This document shows, piece after piece, positions 48,795-55,736 of a stretch of 64,000 nt of DNA (positions are counted from its first letter, which is position 1; the number at the start of each line of letters is the position of its first letter). The notes below the pieces were generated by a model. The model was not told the origin of the DNA, ran no database searches, and saw only the letters and a list, made by a program, of their open reading frames with translations. The stretch comes from Lentzea jiangxiensis (GTDB taxonomy: Bacteria; Actinomycetota; Actinomycetes; Mycobacteriales; Pseudonocardiaceae), in contig NZ_FNIX01000001.1 in NCBI RefSeq assembly GCF_900104175.1, positions 571,975 through 635,974 of the forward strand. The letters run 5' to 3'. A program made the translations under genes and the position numbers.

Positions 48795-48942
48795 CCACAC
48801 GTGTCCGAGGTCAAAGGCGCGGAAGGTACGTCGCCGCTCTACCAGTTGAGCTACGGCCGGTTTCCCGGCCGACGGGACTCGAACCCGCAACCAGCCCATC
48901 CCGAATGGAAGTAACCCTCTGCTTCGCACCGGACACGTGTGG
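48795..48942 (-). ncRNA. yrlA: Y RNA 3 (YrlA-type, with tRNA-like module)
   Basis: The RNA of about 148 bases is closed by a perfect 13-bp stem (CCACACGTGTCCG with CGGACACGTGTGG). Inside are the Ro-binding strands GGTGCGAAG and CTTTGACC, which resemble the conserved bulged helix of Y RNAs. A second helix follows (GCAGAGGGTTAC with GTACCTTCCGC), then a tRNA-like module: T-arm GCGGGTTCGAGTCCCGT, acceptor-like stem CGGCCGG-GAAA-CCGGCCG closed by a GNRA tetraloop, and D-arm GCTCAACTGGTAGAGC. The order T-arm, acceptor, D-arm without free ends is the YrlA layout. It ends 43 bases before the rsr start codon and may be cotranscribed with rsr. Confidence 0.85.
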
Positions 48943-48949
48943 AGTTGTG

Positions 48950-49025
48950 CGCTCCCGAGATCAAGCCGCCGACGGCACATTTGCGTTGTGAAGACGAAGT
49001 AACCGTCGGCTTCGCACCGGGTGCG
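48950..49025 (-). ncRNA. Y RNA 2 (short form without tRNA-like module)
   Basis: The RNA of about 76 bases has the same signature strands as its neighbours (CCCGGTGCGAAGC and GGCTTGATCTCGGG). An outer stem CGCACCCG/CGGGAGCG has one mismatch, and a perfect inner stem GCCGACGG/CCGTCGGC follows. The loop starts with the shared GGTTACTTC and contains a CACA/TGTG hairpin instead of the tRNA-like arms. It lies 7 bases before Y RNA 3 and could share its transcript. Exact ends are estimated from pairing. Confidence 0.7.
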
Positions 49026-49035
49026 ATTTCAATGC

Positions 49036-49061
49036 AACCACACCGCGCCAGCGAATTTTCC
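49036..49061 (-). promoter_or_regulatory. Candidate ECF-type promoter of Y RNA 2/3 and rsr
   Basis: GGAA (49061-49058) and GTT (49038-49036) are 19 bases apart on the minus strand, about 8-11 bases before the estimated Y RNA 2 start. This fits the GGAAY-N18/19-GTT consensus of SigR/SigH-type stress sigma factors. The same layout recurs before Y RNA 1. Confidence 0.5.
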
Positions 49062-49078
49062 CGGCGGATGCGGGGTGT

Positions 49079-49204
49079 GGACGCCCGAGATCAAATCGCG
49101 GAAGGTGACGTGCTCACCGAGGTGAGCGAGACCGGCCGGGGCCGGCCTCAGGAATCGAACCTGAGTATCACCAGAAGTAACCCTCCGCTGCGCACCGGGC
49201 GCCC
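49079..49204 (-). ncRNA. yrlA: Y RNA 1 (YrlA-type, with tRNA-like module)
   Basis: The RNA of about 126 bases has a 9-bp outer stem GGGCGCCCG/CGGGCGTCC with one G-U pair. The Ro-binding strands are CCCGGTGCGCAGC and GATTTGATCTCGGG, the second helix GCGGAGGGTTAC/GTCACCTTCCGC. The tRNA-like module has T-arm CTCAGGTTCGATTCCTGAG, a closed GC-rich acceptor-like stem GGCCGGCCCCGGCC, and D-arm GCTCACCTCGGTGAGC. It shares GGGTTACTTC with the other two copies. It is the first of the tandem trio, starting 33 bases after the end of the upstream membrane-protein gene. Confidence 0.82.
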
Positions 49205-49212
49205 ATTCATGC

Positions 49213-49237
49213 AACCACGACGCGCAAACCGTTTTCC
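49213..49237 (-). promoter_or_regulatory. Candidate ECF-type promoter of Y RNA 1
   Basis: GGAA (49237-49234) and GTT (49215-49213) lie 18 bases apart on the minus strand. The expected transcription start, 7-10 bases downstream, falls at the 5' end of Y RNA 1. The -35-like box overlaps the stop codon of the upstream gene. The sequence GTGGTTGCAT is shared with the element before Y RNA 2. Confidence 0.5.
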
Positions 49238-49887
49238 TAGGGCGCCACCTTCACGAGCCGGCGCAGCAGGTAGAACAGCCCGACGGTCAGCAGGAACCCG
49301 ACGGCGCTGATCATCACGATTTGTTCGACGGTGTCGGCCTGCGCTCCCGCGAACACGTAGGCGGCGCAAATCGGCACGGTGCCGACGAGCGTGAACGCCA
49401 TGAAAGTCCGGAACGACACCCTGGACACGCCCGCGGAGACCGACACCGTTTCCGCCATCATCGGGATGCCGCGCGCGACCCCGAAGAACCAGGGCCCGAA
49501 CTGGCGGCCCCACCGACGCATCTCGGTCAGCTCCTCGATGGTCACCACGCGGCGCACGAGCACCGGGCCCGCGAACCGGCCGAGGGCGTACCCCGCGGCG
49601 GAGGAACCCAGGGAGCCGACGACCGCGAGTGCCAGCCCGAAGGGCAGGCCGAGCGCCGTTCCCGCCAGCACGATGAGCGGGGTGGACGGCACGGGCAGCA
49701 GCACGTCCACGACGAGCAGGGCGAAGATCGCCACCGCCGCCCACGCGGGGTCGATGCCGCGCACCCACGTCACGACCCCGTCGAAGTCGATGAGGTCGAG
49801 AGCCTCGAACACGATCCAGCTCAGCAACACGAAGCCGAGCACGACGGCCGGTATCCACTTCCACCGGACGCCCGTCTCATAACTCAT
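49237..49887 (-). CDS. VTT/DedA-family membrane protein
   Basis: This membrane protein of about 216 residues has around five hydrophobic segments. It has the family core PVPSTPLIVLAGTALGLPFGLALAVVGSLGSSAAGYALGR and the later FGPWFFGVARGIPMMAETVSVSAG, with the conserved Gly and Arg residues of VTT (DedA/TVP38) proteins. Members are linked to lipid (undecaprenyl phosphate) flipping and membrane homeostasis. I chose ATG 49887; GTG 49905 is in frame and neither has a clear ribosome binding site. It lies upstream of the Y RNA cluster on the same strand, without obvious functional relation. Confidence 0.85.
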   Translation of the reverse strand: MSYETGVRWKWIPAVVLGFVLLSWIVFEALDLIDFDGVVTWVRGIDPAWAAVAIFALLVVDVLLPVPSTPLIVLAGTALGLPFGLALAVVGSLGSSAAGYALGRFAGPVLVRRVVTIEELTEMRRWGRQFGPWFFGVARGIPMMAETVSVSAGVSRVSFRTFMAFTLVGTVPICAAYVFAGAQADTVEQIVMISAVGFLLTVGLFYLLRRLVKVAP

Positions 49888-49957
49888 CGGGTGATGGTCG
49901 CCCACGTCGATGCGCCGGACAATCCTCCAGTGGCGCAGGTTCCGCGAAGGAACTCAC

Positions 49958-50326
49958 ATGAGTGAAGATCTCGTGTCGTTTCGGGGGCACTGGGTGCTCG
50001 ATCCGGCCCGTTCGGCACACGCGGGCGGCACGCCTCCCCGCTGTGGTCACCACGACCTGCGCCTCGACGGCGACCGGCTGGTGGTGAGCATCGAGAGCGT
50101 GCTCGGGTCCGGTGATCCCGTCCGGACGGAGTTCGTCTTGGACCTGTGGCAGGACACGCCGATGGCCGTCGGCAAGGTCGACCGCGTGCGCACGGTCATC
50201 GAGCCGCAGCGGTTCTGCACGATCGCATACGCGGGCTCGCAAGCGGTTGCGCGGGCGTGGCGGATCCTCGGCCACCTCGACGAGATGACGATCGTCCAGT
50301 CCGCACCGGACCAGCTCGGCGTGTGA
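49958..50326 (+). CDS. Hypothetical protein
   Basis: This 122-residue protein has beta-rich sequence (FRGHWVLDPARS, DLRLDGDRLVVSIESVL, RTEFVLDLW, KVDRVRTVIEPQRFC) and no signal peptide or membrane segment. The ATG at 49958 follows GAAGGAACTCAC, a good site. I do not recognise the family. It is divergent from the VTT/DedA gene with 70 bases between starts, and convergent with the UbiB-like gene. Confidence 0.7.
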   Translation: MSEDLVSFRGHWVLDPARSAHAGGTPPRCGHHDLRLDGDRLVVSIESVLGSGDPVRTEFVLDLWQDTPMAVGKVDRVRTVIEPQRFCTIAYAGSQAVARAWRILGHLDEMTIVQSAPDQLGV

Positions 50327-50357
50327 CGCGACGACGTGTCGGTCCACCGCGGCAGTC

Positions 50358-52235
50358 CTAGGACCGGGGCCGGAACACCGCGACCACCACGCGCAGGCCG
50401 AGCAGCACGCTGATGATCAGCAGGTTGTAGCCCAGCACCTGGTAGAGGCCGATGTCCTGCGAGATCCGCGGCCCGCCGGAGGAGCCGAGCAGCAGCACCG
50501 CCATGACACCCGCGGTCGCGCCCAGCGCGGTCAGCATGACCTGGTGCAGCAGGCTCGTGACGAACATCCGGTCGCGTTCGTCCGCGAACAGCCTCATCGA
50601 CATGCTCAGGCGTCCCTGCTCCATCGCGCCGGTGATCCGGTCGACGCGCCTCGGCAGGCGGCGCAGCATCGGCAGCACCGCTTGGAGCTCCTCGGCCATC
50701 GTCCGCCGCACCGACTCCGGCGTGAGCCGTTCGGAGATCTGCTCGGCGGCGAACGACCGCGACTCGACCACGATGTTGAAGTCCGGCGCGAGCACCGCCA
50801 GGGTGCCCTCCAGGGTGGCGAGGGCCCGGAAGACCGCCGCGATCTCCGGCGGGATGCTCAGGCCGAACCGCGACACGATCAGGAACAGGTCGCCGAACAT
50901 CTCCACGTCCGGACGCATGCCCGCGCCGAGGTGCCGGGCCATGAACTGGCCGAGCGCGCGCTCCAGCCGTTGCTCGTCGATGTCCTCGGGCCGTGAGGTC
51001 AGCTCCAGCAGCGCGTCGGTGAGGCTCGCCGGATCGCCGCGGTCGATCGCGAGCAGCAGGCGTTGCAACGCCGAGCGCAGCGCGGAGTCGATCCGCCCGA
51101 CCGAGCCGAAGTCGAGCAGGCCGAGCCGTCCGTCGGCCAGCAGCAGGACGTTGCCGGGGTGCGGGTCGGCGTGGAAGACGCCGTCGAGCATCACCTGGCG
51201 CAGCACGAACCGCAGCAACGTCCGCGCGAGGCCCTCGTCCTCGGCGGCGCCGCGCAACGGCACGCCGTCGAGCCGGTCCATGACGAGCACGCGGGAGGTC
51301 GACAGGTGCACGTGGGGGAGTCCGACCGACGAGTCCGAGGCCGCCGCGACGGCCGTGATGTTGCGAGCCTCGATCTTGAAGTCGAGCTCCTCGCGCAACG
51401 CGGCCGCGAAGCCCGCCGCCAGGTCCCGCACGCCGAGCGCCGAGCCCCAGCGCGTGCGGTGCAGCGTCTCGGCCAGTCGGGACACGATGTCCAGGTCGCC
51501 CTCGGCCGTAGCGCGCACATCAGGCCTTTGCACCTTCACGACGACCTCGGCGCCGGACTTCAGCACGGCCCGGTGCACCTGCGCGATCGACGCCGCCGCC
51601 AGCGGTTCCGGATCGACCTCGAGGAACGCGTCGAGCCCGACCTCGGCGTCGAGCACCGCCCTGACGTCGTCCCACCCGGCCGGCGGCACCTTGTCCTGCA
51701 ACAGGCTCAGCTCGTCGACGAAGTCCTGGGGCAGCAGGTCGGCGCGAGTGGACAGCACCTGCCCGAGCTTCACGAACGTCACGCCCGCGTCCTGCAACGC
51801 GAGCCGCAGCGAGCGGGAGAGCCCCGTGGCGGTCCGTTCGCGGCCCCGCAGGTAGGGACCCAGGCCGTGGCGGAACGCGATCGCGGTGATCCGCGAGTAC
51901 CGCCGGGTCCGCGCGATCCGGCGCCGCGCCATGCCCCACCACTCGGTGGGAGGCGGGATCGAGCCGGTCGGGACGATGATCTCCGCGAACGCCAGCAGGG
52001 CGATCACGGCGAGGATGGACAGTCCGAGTTGGAGCGTCACCAGCCCCGCGGACGGCTCGGTGCTCGTCTCGCCGAAGGCGCTGCGGGCGGCGGACATGGC
52101 CAGCAGGCAGGCCAGCGCCGTGCGGACCAGGCCGATGCGCAGGCCGAGGATCCTGCGGGCCGCCAGGGCCATTCCCAGGACGAGCAGCACGAACGTGACC
52201 GGAACACCGATCGTGTAGATCAAGAAGTCCCCCAT
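50358..52235 (-). CDS. UbiB/ABC1 (AarF)-family atypical kinase
   Basis: This 625-residue protein has two to three N-terminal membrane segments (to about residue 90), a kinase-like ABC1 domain and a C-terminal membrane hairpin. Family motifs are all visible: FVKLGQVLSTRADLLP (KxGQ), LAAASIAQVHRAVLKSGAEVVVKVQRP (the Ala-rich loop and Lys), ELDFKIEARN, HADPHPGNVLLLADGRLGLLDFGSVGR. Members support quinone biosynthesis or membrane lipid handling through an ATPase activity; actinomycetes use them with menaquinone. It begins at ATG 52235, with a large hairpin upstream belonging to the preceding gene. Confidence 0.92.
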   Translation of the reverse strand: MGDFLIYTIGVPVTFVLLVLGMALAARRILGLRIGLVRTALACLLAMSAARSAFGETSTEPSAGLVTLQLGLSILAVIALLAFAEIIVPTGSIPPPTEWWGMARRRIARTRRYSRITAIAFRHGLGPYLRGRERTATGLSRSLRLALQDAGVTFVKLGQVLSTRADLLPQDFVDELSLLQDKVPPAGWDDVRAVLDAEVGLDAFLEVDPEPLAAASIAQVHRAVLKSGAEVVVKVQRPDVRATAEGDLDIVSRLAETLHRTRWGSALGVRDLAAGFAAALREELDFKIEARNITAVAAASDSSVGLPHVHLSTSRVLVMDRLDGVPLRGAAEDEGLARTLLRFVLRQVMLDGVFHADPHPGNVLLLADGRLGLLDFGSVGRIDSALRSALQRLLLAIDRGDPASLTDALLELTSRPEDIDEQRLERALGQFMARHLGAGMRPDVEMFGDLFLIVSRFGLSIPPEIAAVFRALATLEGTLAVLAPDFNIVVESRSFAAEQISERLTPESVRRTMAEELQAVLPMLRRLPRRVDRITGAMEQGRLSMSMRLFADERDRMFVTSLLHQVMLTALGATAGVMAVLLLGSSGGPRISQDIGLYQVLGYNLLIISVLLGLRVVVAVFRPRS

Positions 52236-52263
52236 GCTCCGCAGCCTAGGTGCTGGAAGCTGG

Positions 52264-52314
52264 GCGTCACCGGTGTTCCGGCGCGACGGCGGTGCGCCGG
52301 AACACCGGTGACGC
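52264..52314 (-). terminator. 21-bp hairpin after the SSI-like gene
   Basis: The arms 52264-52284 and 52294-52314 are perfectly complementary over 21 bases with loop GACGGCGGT. It starts 10 bases after the SSI-like stop on the minus strand and ends 28 bases before the UbiB-like start. It has no T run. Confidence 0.7.
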
Positions 52315-52324
52315 GGTCAGGGGG

Positions 52325-52717
52325 TCAGAAGTCGAAGACCTTGCCGGTGTTCGCGCGCAGCACGCACGGGTTCGAGTACACCTGCTGGAAGTCGATCCTC
52401 TTGGCGCGCCACTTGCCGCGCAGCGTCGCCTTCGTCGGGTTGAGCTCCATCGTGCACATCGCGCCGGCCTCCCGCAGCTTGCGGAAGTCGCCTTCGACGG
52501 GCATGAGCTGGTCGCACGCCTGCCGGGCGTGGCGGTGCGCGCCGCCTGCGGGCTCGCAGTTCAGCTGCGTGGTGCTGGGGGTGCCCCTCTCCGGCTGCAC
52601 CGACAGCGTCAGGCCGGAGGCGGGGAGCAGTGCTGTCAGGGGTGCCGCCTGGGCCGTCGCGGGGACGAGCGGTGCGGCGAGCGCGAGACAGGCAAACAGA
52701 AGTCGGGTCCTTGCCAT
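52325..52717 (-). CDS. Secreted subtilisin-inhibitor-like (SSI family) protein
   Basis: This 130-residue protein has a Sec signal peptide (MARTRLLFACLALAAPLVPA, cleavage near AQA-APL) and a mature part of about 105 residues with four cysteines, as in Streptomyces subtilisin inhibitor. The pattern CEPAGGAHRHARQACDQL, GDFRKL, CTMELNP (reactive loop, P1 Met with P1' Glu) and the C-terminal RIDFQQVYSNPCVL with GKVFDF match SSI. It likely inhibits subtilisin-type proteases outside the cell. ATG 52717 is chosen for the signal peptide. It is downstream of the secreted SGNH hydrolase, 87 bases away. Confidence 0.88.
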   Translation of the reverse strand: MARTRLLFACLALAAPLVPATAQAAPLTALLPASGLTLSVQPERGTPSTTQLNCEPAGGAHRHARQACDQLMPVEGDFRKLREAGAMCTMELNPTKATLRGKWRAKRIDFQQVYSNPCVLRANTGKVFDF

Positions 52718-52804
52718 GCCACCACTGTGGCGCGGCGAGGACCCGCGGTTCCATTCAACCGAGCGGTAACACCGGATCGTGTAAACCGTCGGAACTGCGT
52801 GCAA

Positions 52805-53674
52805 CTAGACGCCCGCGGACTCCGTCCCGGCGAGCGCCTTCGCCACCTGGTCACCGACCGCGGCCATGCCCTTGGCGTTCGGGTGAACCGGGAACGCGGG
52901 GCTCGTCGGGATGATGCCCTCGACCCACTTGTCCCACGGCGCCGCGCACGTGTCGCGACCGAGGCTGATGTCGTAGGGGTTCACGAACGTGGCACCGGCG
53001 GCCTGCGCCTGGGCGCCGAGCATCCCGTTGAGCCGCTGCTGCACGGCGTCGAGGTACGGCACGTCGCCCCGCGAGATCGGCACGACCGGCCAGCAGCCGC
53101 CGGACGGCGGCAGGATGCGCAGGTAGCCGACGACCACGACCTTCGCCCCGGGGCTGCGCTGCTTGATGCCGGCGAGCACGGCGGCCACCTTGGCGGCGGT
53201 GGCGTCGACGCGCTGGGCGAGCTCGTCGCCGTAGCTCGCCTTGCAGGGAGCGCCGTTCGGGTCGAGCACGCTCTTGCCCGCGCAGGTCAGGATGATGTCG
53301 GAGAAGCCGATGTCGTTGCCGCCGATGGAGATGGTGACGAGGTCGGTGTCGGCTTTCAGGGCGGAGAACTGCGGCACGGACTGGCCGGGGAAGCCGCTCT
53401 GCACGCCTGCCATGTCCTTGGTCTGGGCGCCACCGCAGGAGATGTCGGTGAAGCTCGCGATGCCGAGCCTCTTCGCGAGGACGGACGGGTAGTTCTGCGT
53501 GGACTTGAAGCAGCTCAACGGGTCGAGCCGCTGCAACGGGATGAACGGACCGGACACGAACGAGTCCCCGAGCGAGACGTAGTTCCGGTACTGCGGGGCG
53601 GCTGCGGCGTGCGGAGCCAGCAGGGCCGCGAACAGGGCCGTGAGCAGGGAAACAACAGTCACTCGGCGCGTCAT
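52805..53674 (-). CDS. Secreted SGNH/GDSL-type hydrolase
   Basis: This 289-residue protein has a signal peptide (to about AAAA-PQ, residues 1-26). The SGNH blocks are YVSLGDSFVSG (Ser38 nucleophile), SCGGAQTKDM (Gly), TISIGGNDIGF (Asn) and FPVHPNAKG (His), and six cysteines suggest disulfides. The family includes the Streptomyces lipase of the SGNH type (lipase/esterase). The ATG at 53674 follows GAGGTAGCA. The substrate is probably a lipid or acyl ester. Confidence 0.93.
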   Translation of the reverse strand: MTRRVTVVSLLTALFAALLAPHAAAAPQYRNYVSLGDSFVSGPFIPLQRLDPLSCFKSTQNYPSVLAKRLGIASFTDISCGGAQTKDMAGVQSGFPGQSVPQFSALKADTDLVTISIGGNDIGFSDIILTCAGKSVLDPNGAPCKASYGDELAQRVDATAAKVAAVLAGIKQRSPGAKVVVVGYLRILPPSGGCWPVVPISRGDVPYLDAVQQRLNGMLGAQAQAAGATFVNPYDISLGRDTCAAPWDKWVEGIIPTSPAFPVHPNAKGMAAVGDQVAKALAGTESAGV

Positions 53675-53830
53675 TGCTACCTCGTTACCGAAGAGTAGGA
53701 ACGTAGGACGAAGGGTGACCGGACCACTGCGCAGTGTCAATCCCTCGACCAGGCTGGAACGATGACGGGCAGCGTGAAGCGGCGGGCTTGTCATTGGCTC
53801 GAACGGGTGCCCTGCCGGCCCCGGCGCGGG

Positions 53831-54682
53831 TCAGCGCACGAGGCGGAGCCGGCGCGCGGCGAGCCCGATGCTCAGCCGCTGGCCCCAGCCCAGCCGCAGC
53901 GCGTCGCTCTCGATGCCGTCGCCGAACACCACCAGTCCGTCGGACTCGACCTCGACGTCGAGCGGCCGGTCGGTGATCTCGCCCTCGGTGTGCTCGATGC
54001 CGGTGCTCGGCGACGGCCAGGCTTCCCGCACGAACCAGACGAGCCTGCGTTCCGCCGGGCCCGGCAGCGCGAGCGGGCTCCTCCGCTCGCGGTGGGCCGA
54101 ACTGCACCAGCCCGTCGCGCCCGTGCCGGTGCCGACGAGGATGCCGGACGAGGCCTGGCGTTCGCCCAGGACGCGGTAGCGGCTCGTCTGGTGGCCGGGG
54201 TGACCGACGTAGACCTCGTTGAGCGCGTGGAGGGTCTGCCCGTCGTCCGACCGCGCCTCGACCATCGTGCGGTCCTCGGTGTTCCCGGTGCTGCGCAACA
54301 GTTCCGCGGCATCCGCGGGTGAGTGCTTCGCGAGCACGCCCCGGTCCGGGTTGATGCCGATCACGGGCTGGCCGTCGAGGTACTTGGCGACGTTCGCGAC
54401 CAGCCCGTCCTGCCCGACGACGACGACTACGTCCTCGGGCGCGAACAGGAACCGCGACAGGTCTTCCCTTTCGACCACGCCGCGGCGCCAGTCCAACGGG
54501 ATCGCGGAGCTGACGTCTCCCAACGCCTTGCGGGTCTGCTGGTCACGGTCCACCACCTCGTCCAGGGTCCTGCCGCGGGACCTCAGGAAGAACTCCACCT
54601 GCCCCCGCGTGCCATGTCGTGCCAGCAACTCTGTCAGTTCGGTGCGCCGGTGCACCAGCACGATTCGCGGAGCGAGGCTCAT
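53831..54682 (-). CDS. NAD-kinase-like protein
   Basis: This 283-residue protein has the NAD kinase/diacylglycerol kinase fold. [28 protein letters not shown] corresponds to the GGDGT loop (GQDG here), ALNEVYVG to the NE/D motif, and GTGTGATGW to the nucleotide-binding turn. The change in GGDG leaves catalysis uncertain; it may bind or phosphorylate NAD or a derivative. It begins at ATG 54682, overlapping the stop of the SPFH gene (ATGA), and together with the divergent NrtR-like gene forms a likely NAD-related unit. Confidence 0.8.
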   Translation of the reverse strand: MSLAPRIVLVHRRTELTELLARHGTRGQVEFFLRSRGRTLDEVVDRDQQTRKALGDVSSAIPLDWRRGVVEREDLSRFLFAPEDVVVVVGQDGLVANVAKYLDGQPVIGINPDRGVLAKHSPADAAELLRSTGNTEDRTMVEARSDDGQTLHALNEVYVGHPGHQTSRYRVLGERQASSGILVGTGTGATGWCSSAHRERRSPLALPGPAERRLVWFVREAWPSPSTGIEHTEGEITDRPLDVEVESDGLVVFGDGIESDALRLGWGQRLSIGLAARRLRLVR

Positions 54683-55626
54683 CGCGCGAGCCGCTGCAGG
54701 ATCGGCTGGACGATGTCCGGGGTCAGCGTGATGCTGCCTATCTCGGGCAGGTTGCCGGCGAGCTCCTTGACGGCCAGCGCGTACAGCGTCTCCTGCGGGA
54801 CGTCCCGGTAGGCGTCGAGACGTGCCTTCTCGCCGGCGGCCTCGGCCTCGGCGAGCTTGCGGATGCCCTCGGCCTTGGCGTCGTCGGCGATGCGGCTCGC
54901 CCTGGCGTTGTCCTCCGCCTTCCTGAGCGCGTTCGCACCTCGTTGCACCACAAGCAGTTCCTCGCGCTTGGCGAGCTCGATCTGGTTCTGCAGCTCGTTC
55001 TCGCTGATCGACCGCTCCCGCTCGACCGCCATCGCCCGGCGCTCGTAGGTGGCCTTGTCCGCCTCCTGCTGGACCTTCTCGCGGACGGTGGTCCGGAGCG
55101 CCTTCTCGAGGTCGGCGTCCGGCCGGATGGCGACCACGCGGACGTCGATGATCTCCAGGCCGATGTGGTGCGCGGTCAGGTTCTCGGCGACGCTGAGCTT
55201 GACGCGTTCGACACCGGTGCGGATGGCGGTGTCGAGGTCCAGCGTGCCGAGGATCTCGAGGGCGTGCTGCTGGGTGCTCTCGGTGAGGGTGTTCGCGATC
55301 TGGCTCAACGGGTCCTGCCGCCAGGTGCCGGTGTCGGGGTCGATCGAGAAGTCGATCCTGCTGGTCGCGACCTCCGGGTTGGTGCAGCGGTAGGTGATGG
55401 TCAGCTGGACCGTGACGTCCTGGTAGTCGTGCGTCCTGGCGTGGAAGAGCATCGGGAGCTCCCGGTCGTCCACCGGGACCTCGCTCAGGACGGCGGTCCT
55501 GGGGCGGAACCAGAAGCTCAGTCCGGTGCCCTCGTGGACGACCTGGCCGTTCTTCACGTGTCTGATGTGGACGGTGGGGGCTCCTCTGAGGTGGCGGAGT
55601 CCGGGGTAGGTGCTGATGTCGGCCAT
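54679..55626 (-). CDS. SPFH/band-7 domain protein
   Basis: This 315-residue protein has an SPFH domain (about 20-190, with [22 protein letters not shown] and [20 protein letters not shown] helices) followed by a long coiled coil (about 190-285, rich in E, A, K and R). No N-terminal membrane helix is evident, so it may be soluble or peripheral. SPFH proteins form ring-like oligomers. The ATG at 55626 follows AGGAG. Its start faces the NrtR-like gene across an imperfect 23-bp palindrome, and its end overlaps the NAD-kinase-like gene. Confidence 0.88.
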   Translation of the reverse strand: MADISTYPGLRHLRGAPTVHIRHVKNGQVVHEGTGLSFWFRPRTAVLSEVPVDDRELPMLFHARTHDYQDVTVQLTITYRCTNPEVATSRIDFSIDPDTGTWRQDPLSQIANTLTESTQQHALEILGTLDLDTAIRTGVERVKLSVAENLTAHHIGLEIIDVRVVAIRPDADLEKALRTTVREKVQQEADKATYERRAMAVERERSISENELQNQIELAKREELLVVQRGANALRKAEDNARASRIADDAKAEGIRKLAEAEAAGEKARLDAYRDVPQETLYALAVKELAGNLPEIGSITLTPDIVQPILQRLAR

Positions 55627-55710
55627 GTGGAGTGGGCTCCTGTTCGCGTCCGGTCCGGTCGGGGACCGGTCGCCGGGTGGGCTCGTCGGGTTTCGCCGGG
55701 CTTCGTCCGG

Positions 55711-55733
55711 CTTGTCGTCGATCTGACGATAAG
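55711..55733. promoter_or_regulatory. Candidate NrtR-type operator
   Basis: An imperfect palindrome CTTGTCGTC-GATC-TGACGATAAG lies between the divergent SPFH and NUDIX-HTH genes, 4 bases before the latter's start codon. Autoregulation by the NrtR-like protein is likely. Confidence 0.5.
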
Positions 55734-55736
55734 CCT

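Noticed and set aside
48752-48814. Earlier in-frame start of rsr at 48814
   Set aside because: It would place the N-terminus inside the Y RNA 3 stem. ATG 48751 has a strong GGGGAAGAG site and gives the expected N-terminus.
48841-48900. tRNA gene on the minus strand
   Set aside because: T-arm and D-arm sequences are present, but in permuted order, with the acceptor stem closed by GAAA and no anticodon arm or free 3' end. A YrlA-type Y RNA explains it better.
48900-49200. CRISPR-like array from the thrice-repeated GAAGTAACC...GCACCGG segment
   Set aside because: Copies are unevenly spaced (about 90 and 176 bases), only partly conserved, and lie within folded RNA genes. There are no cas genes.
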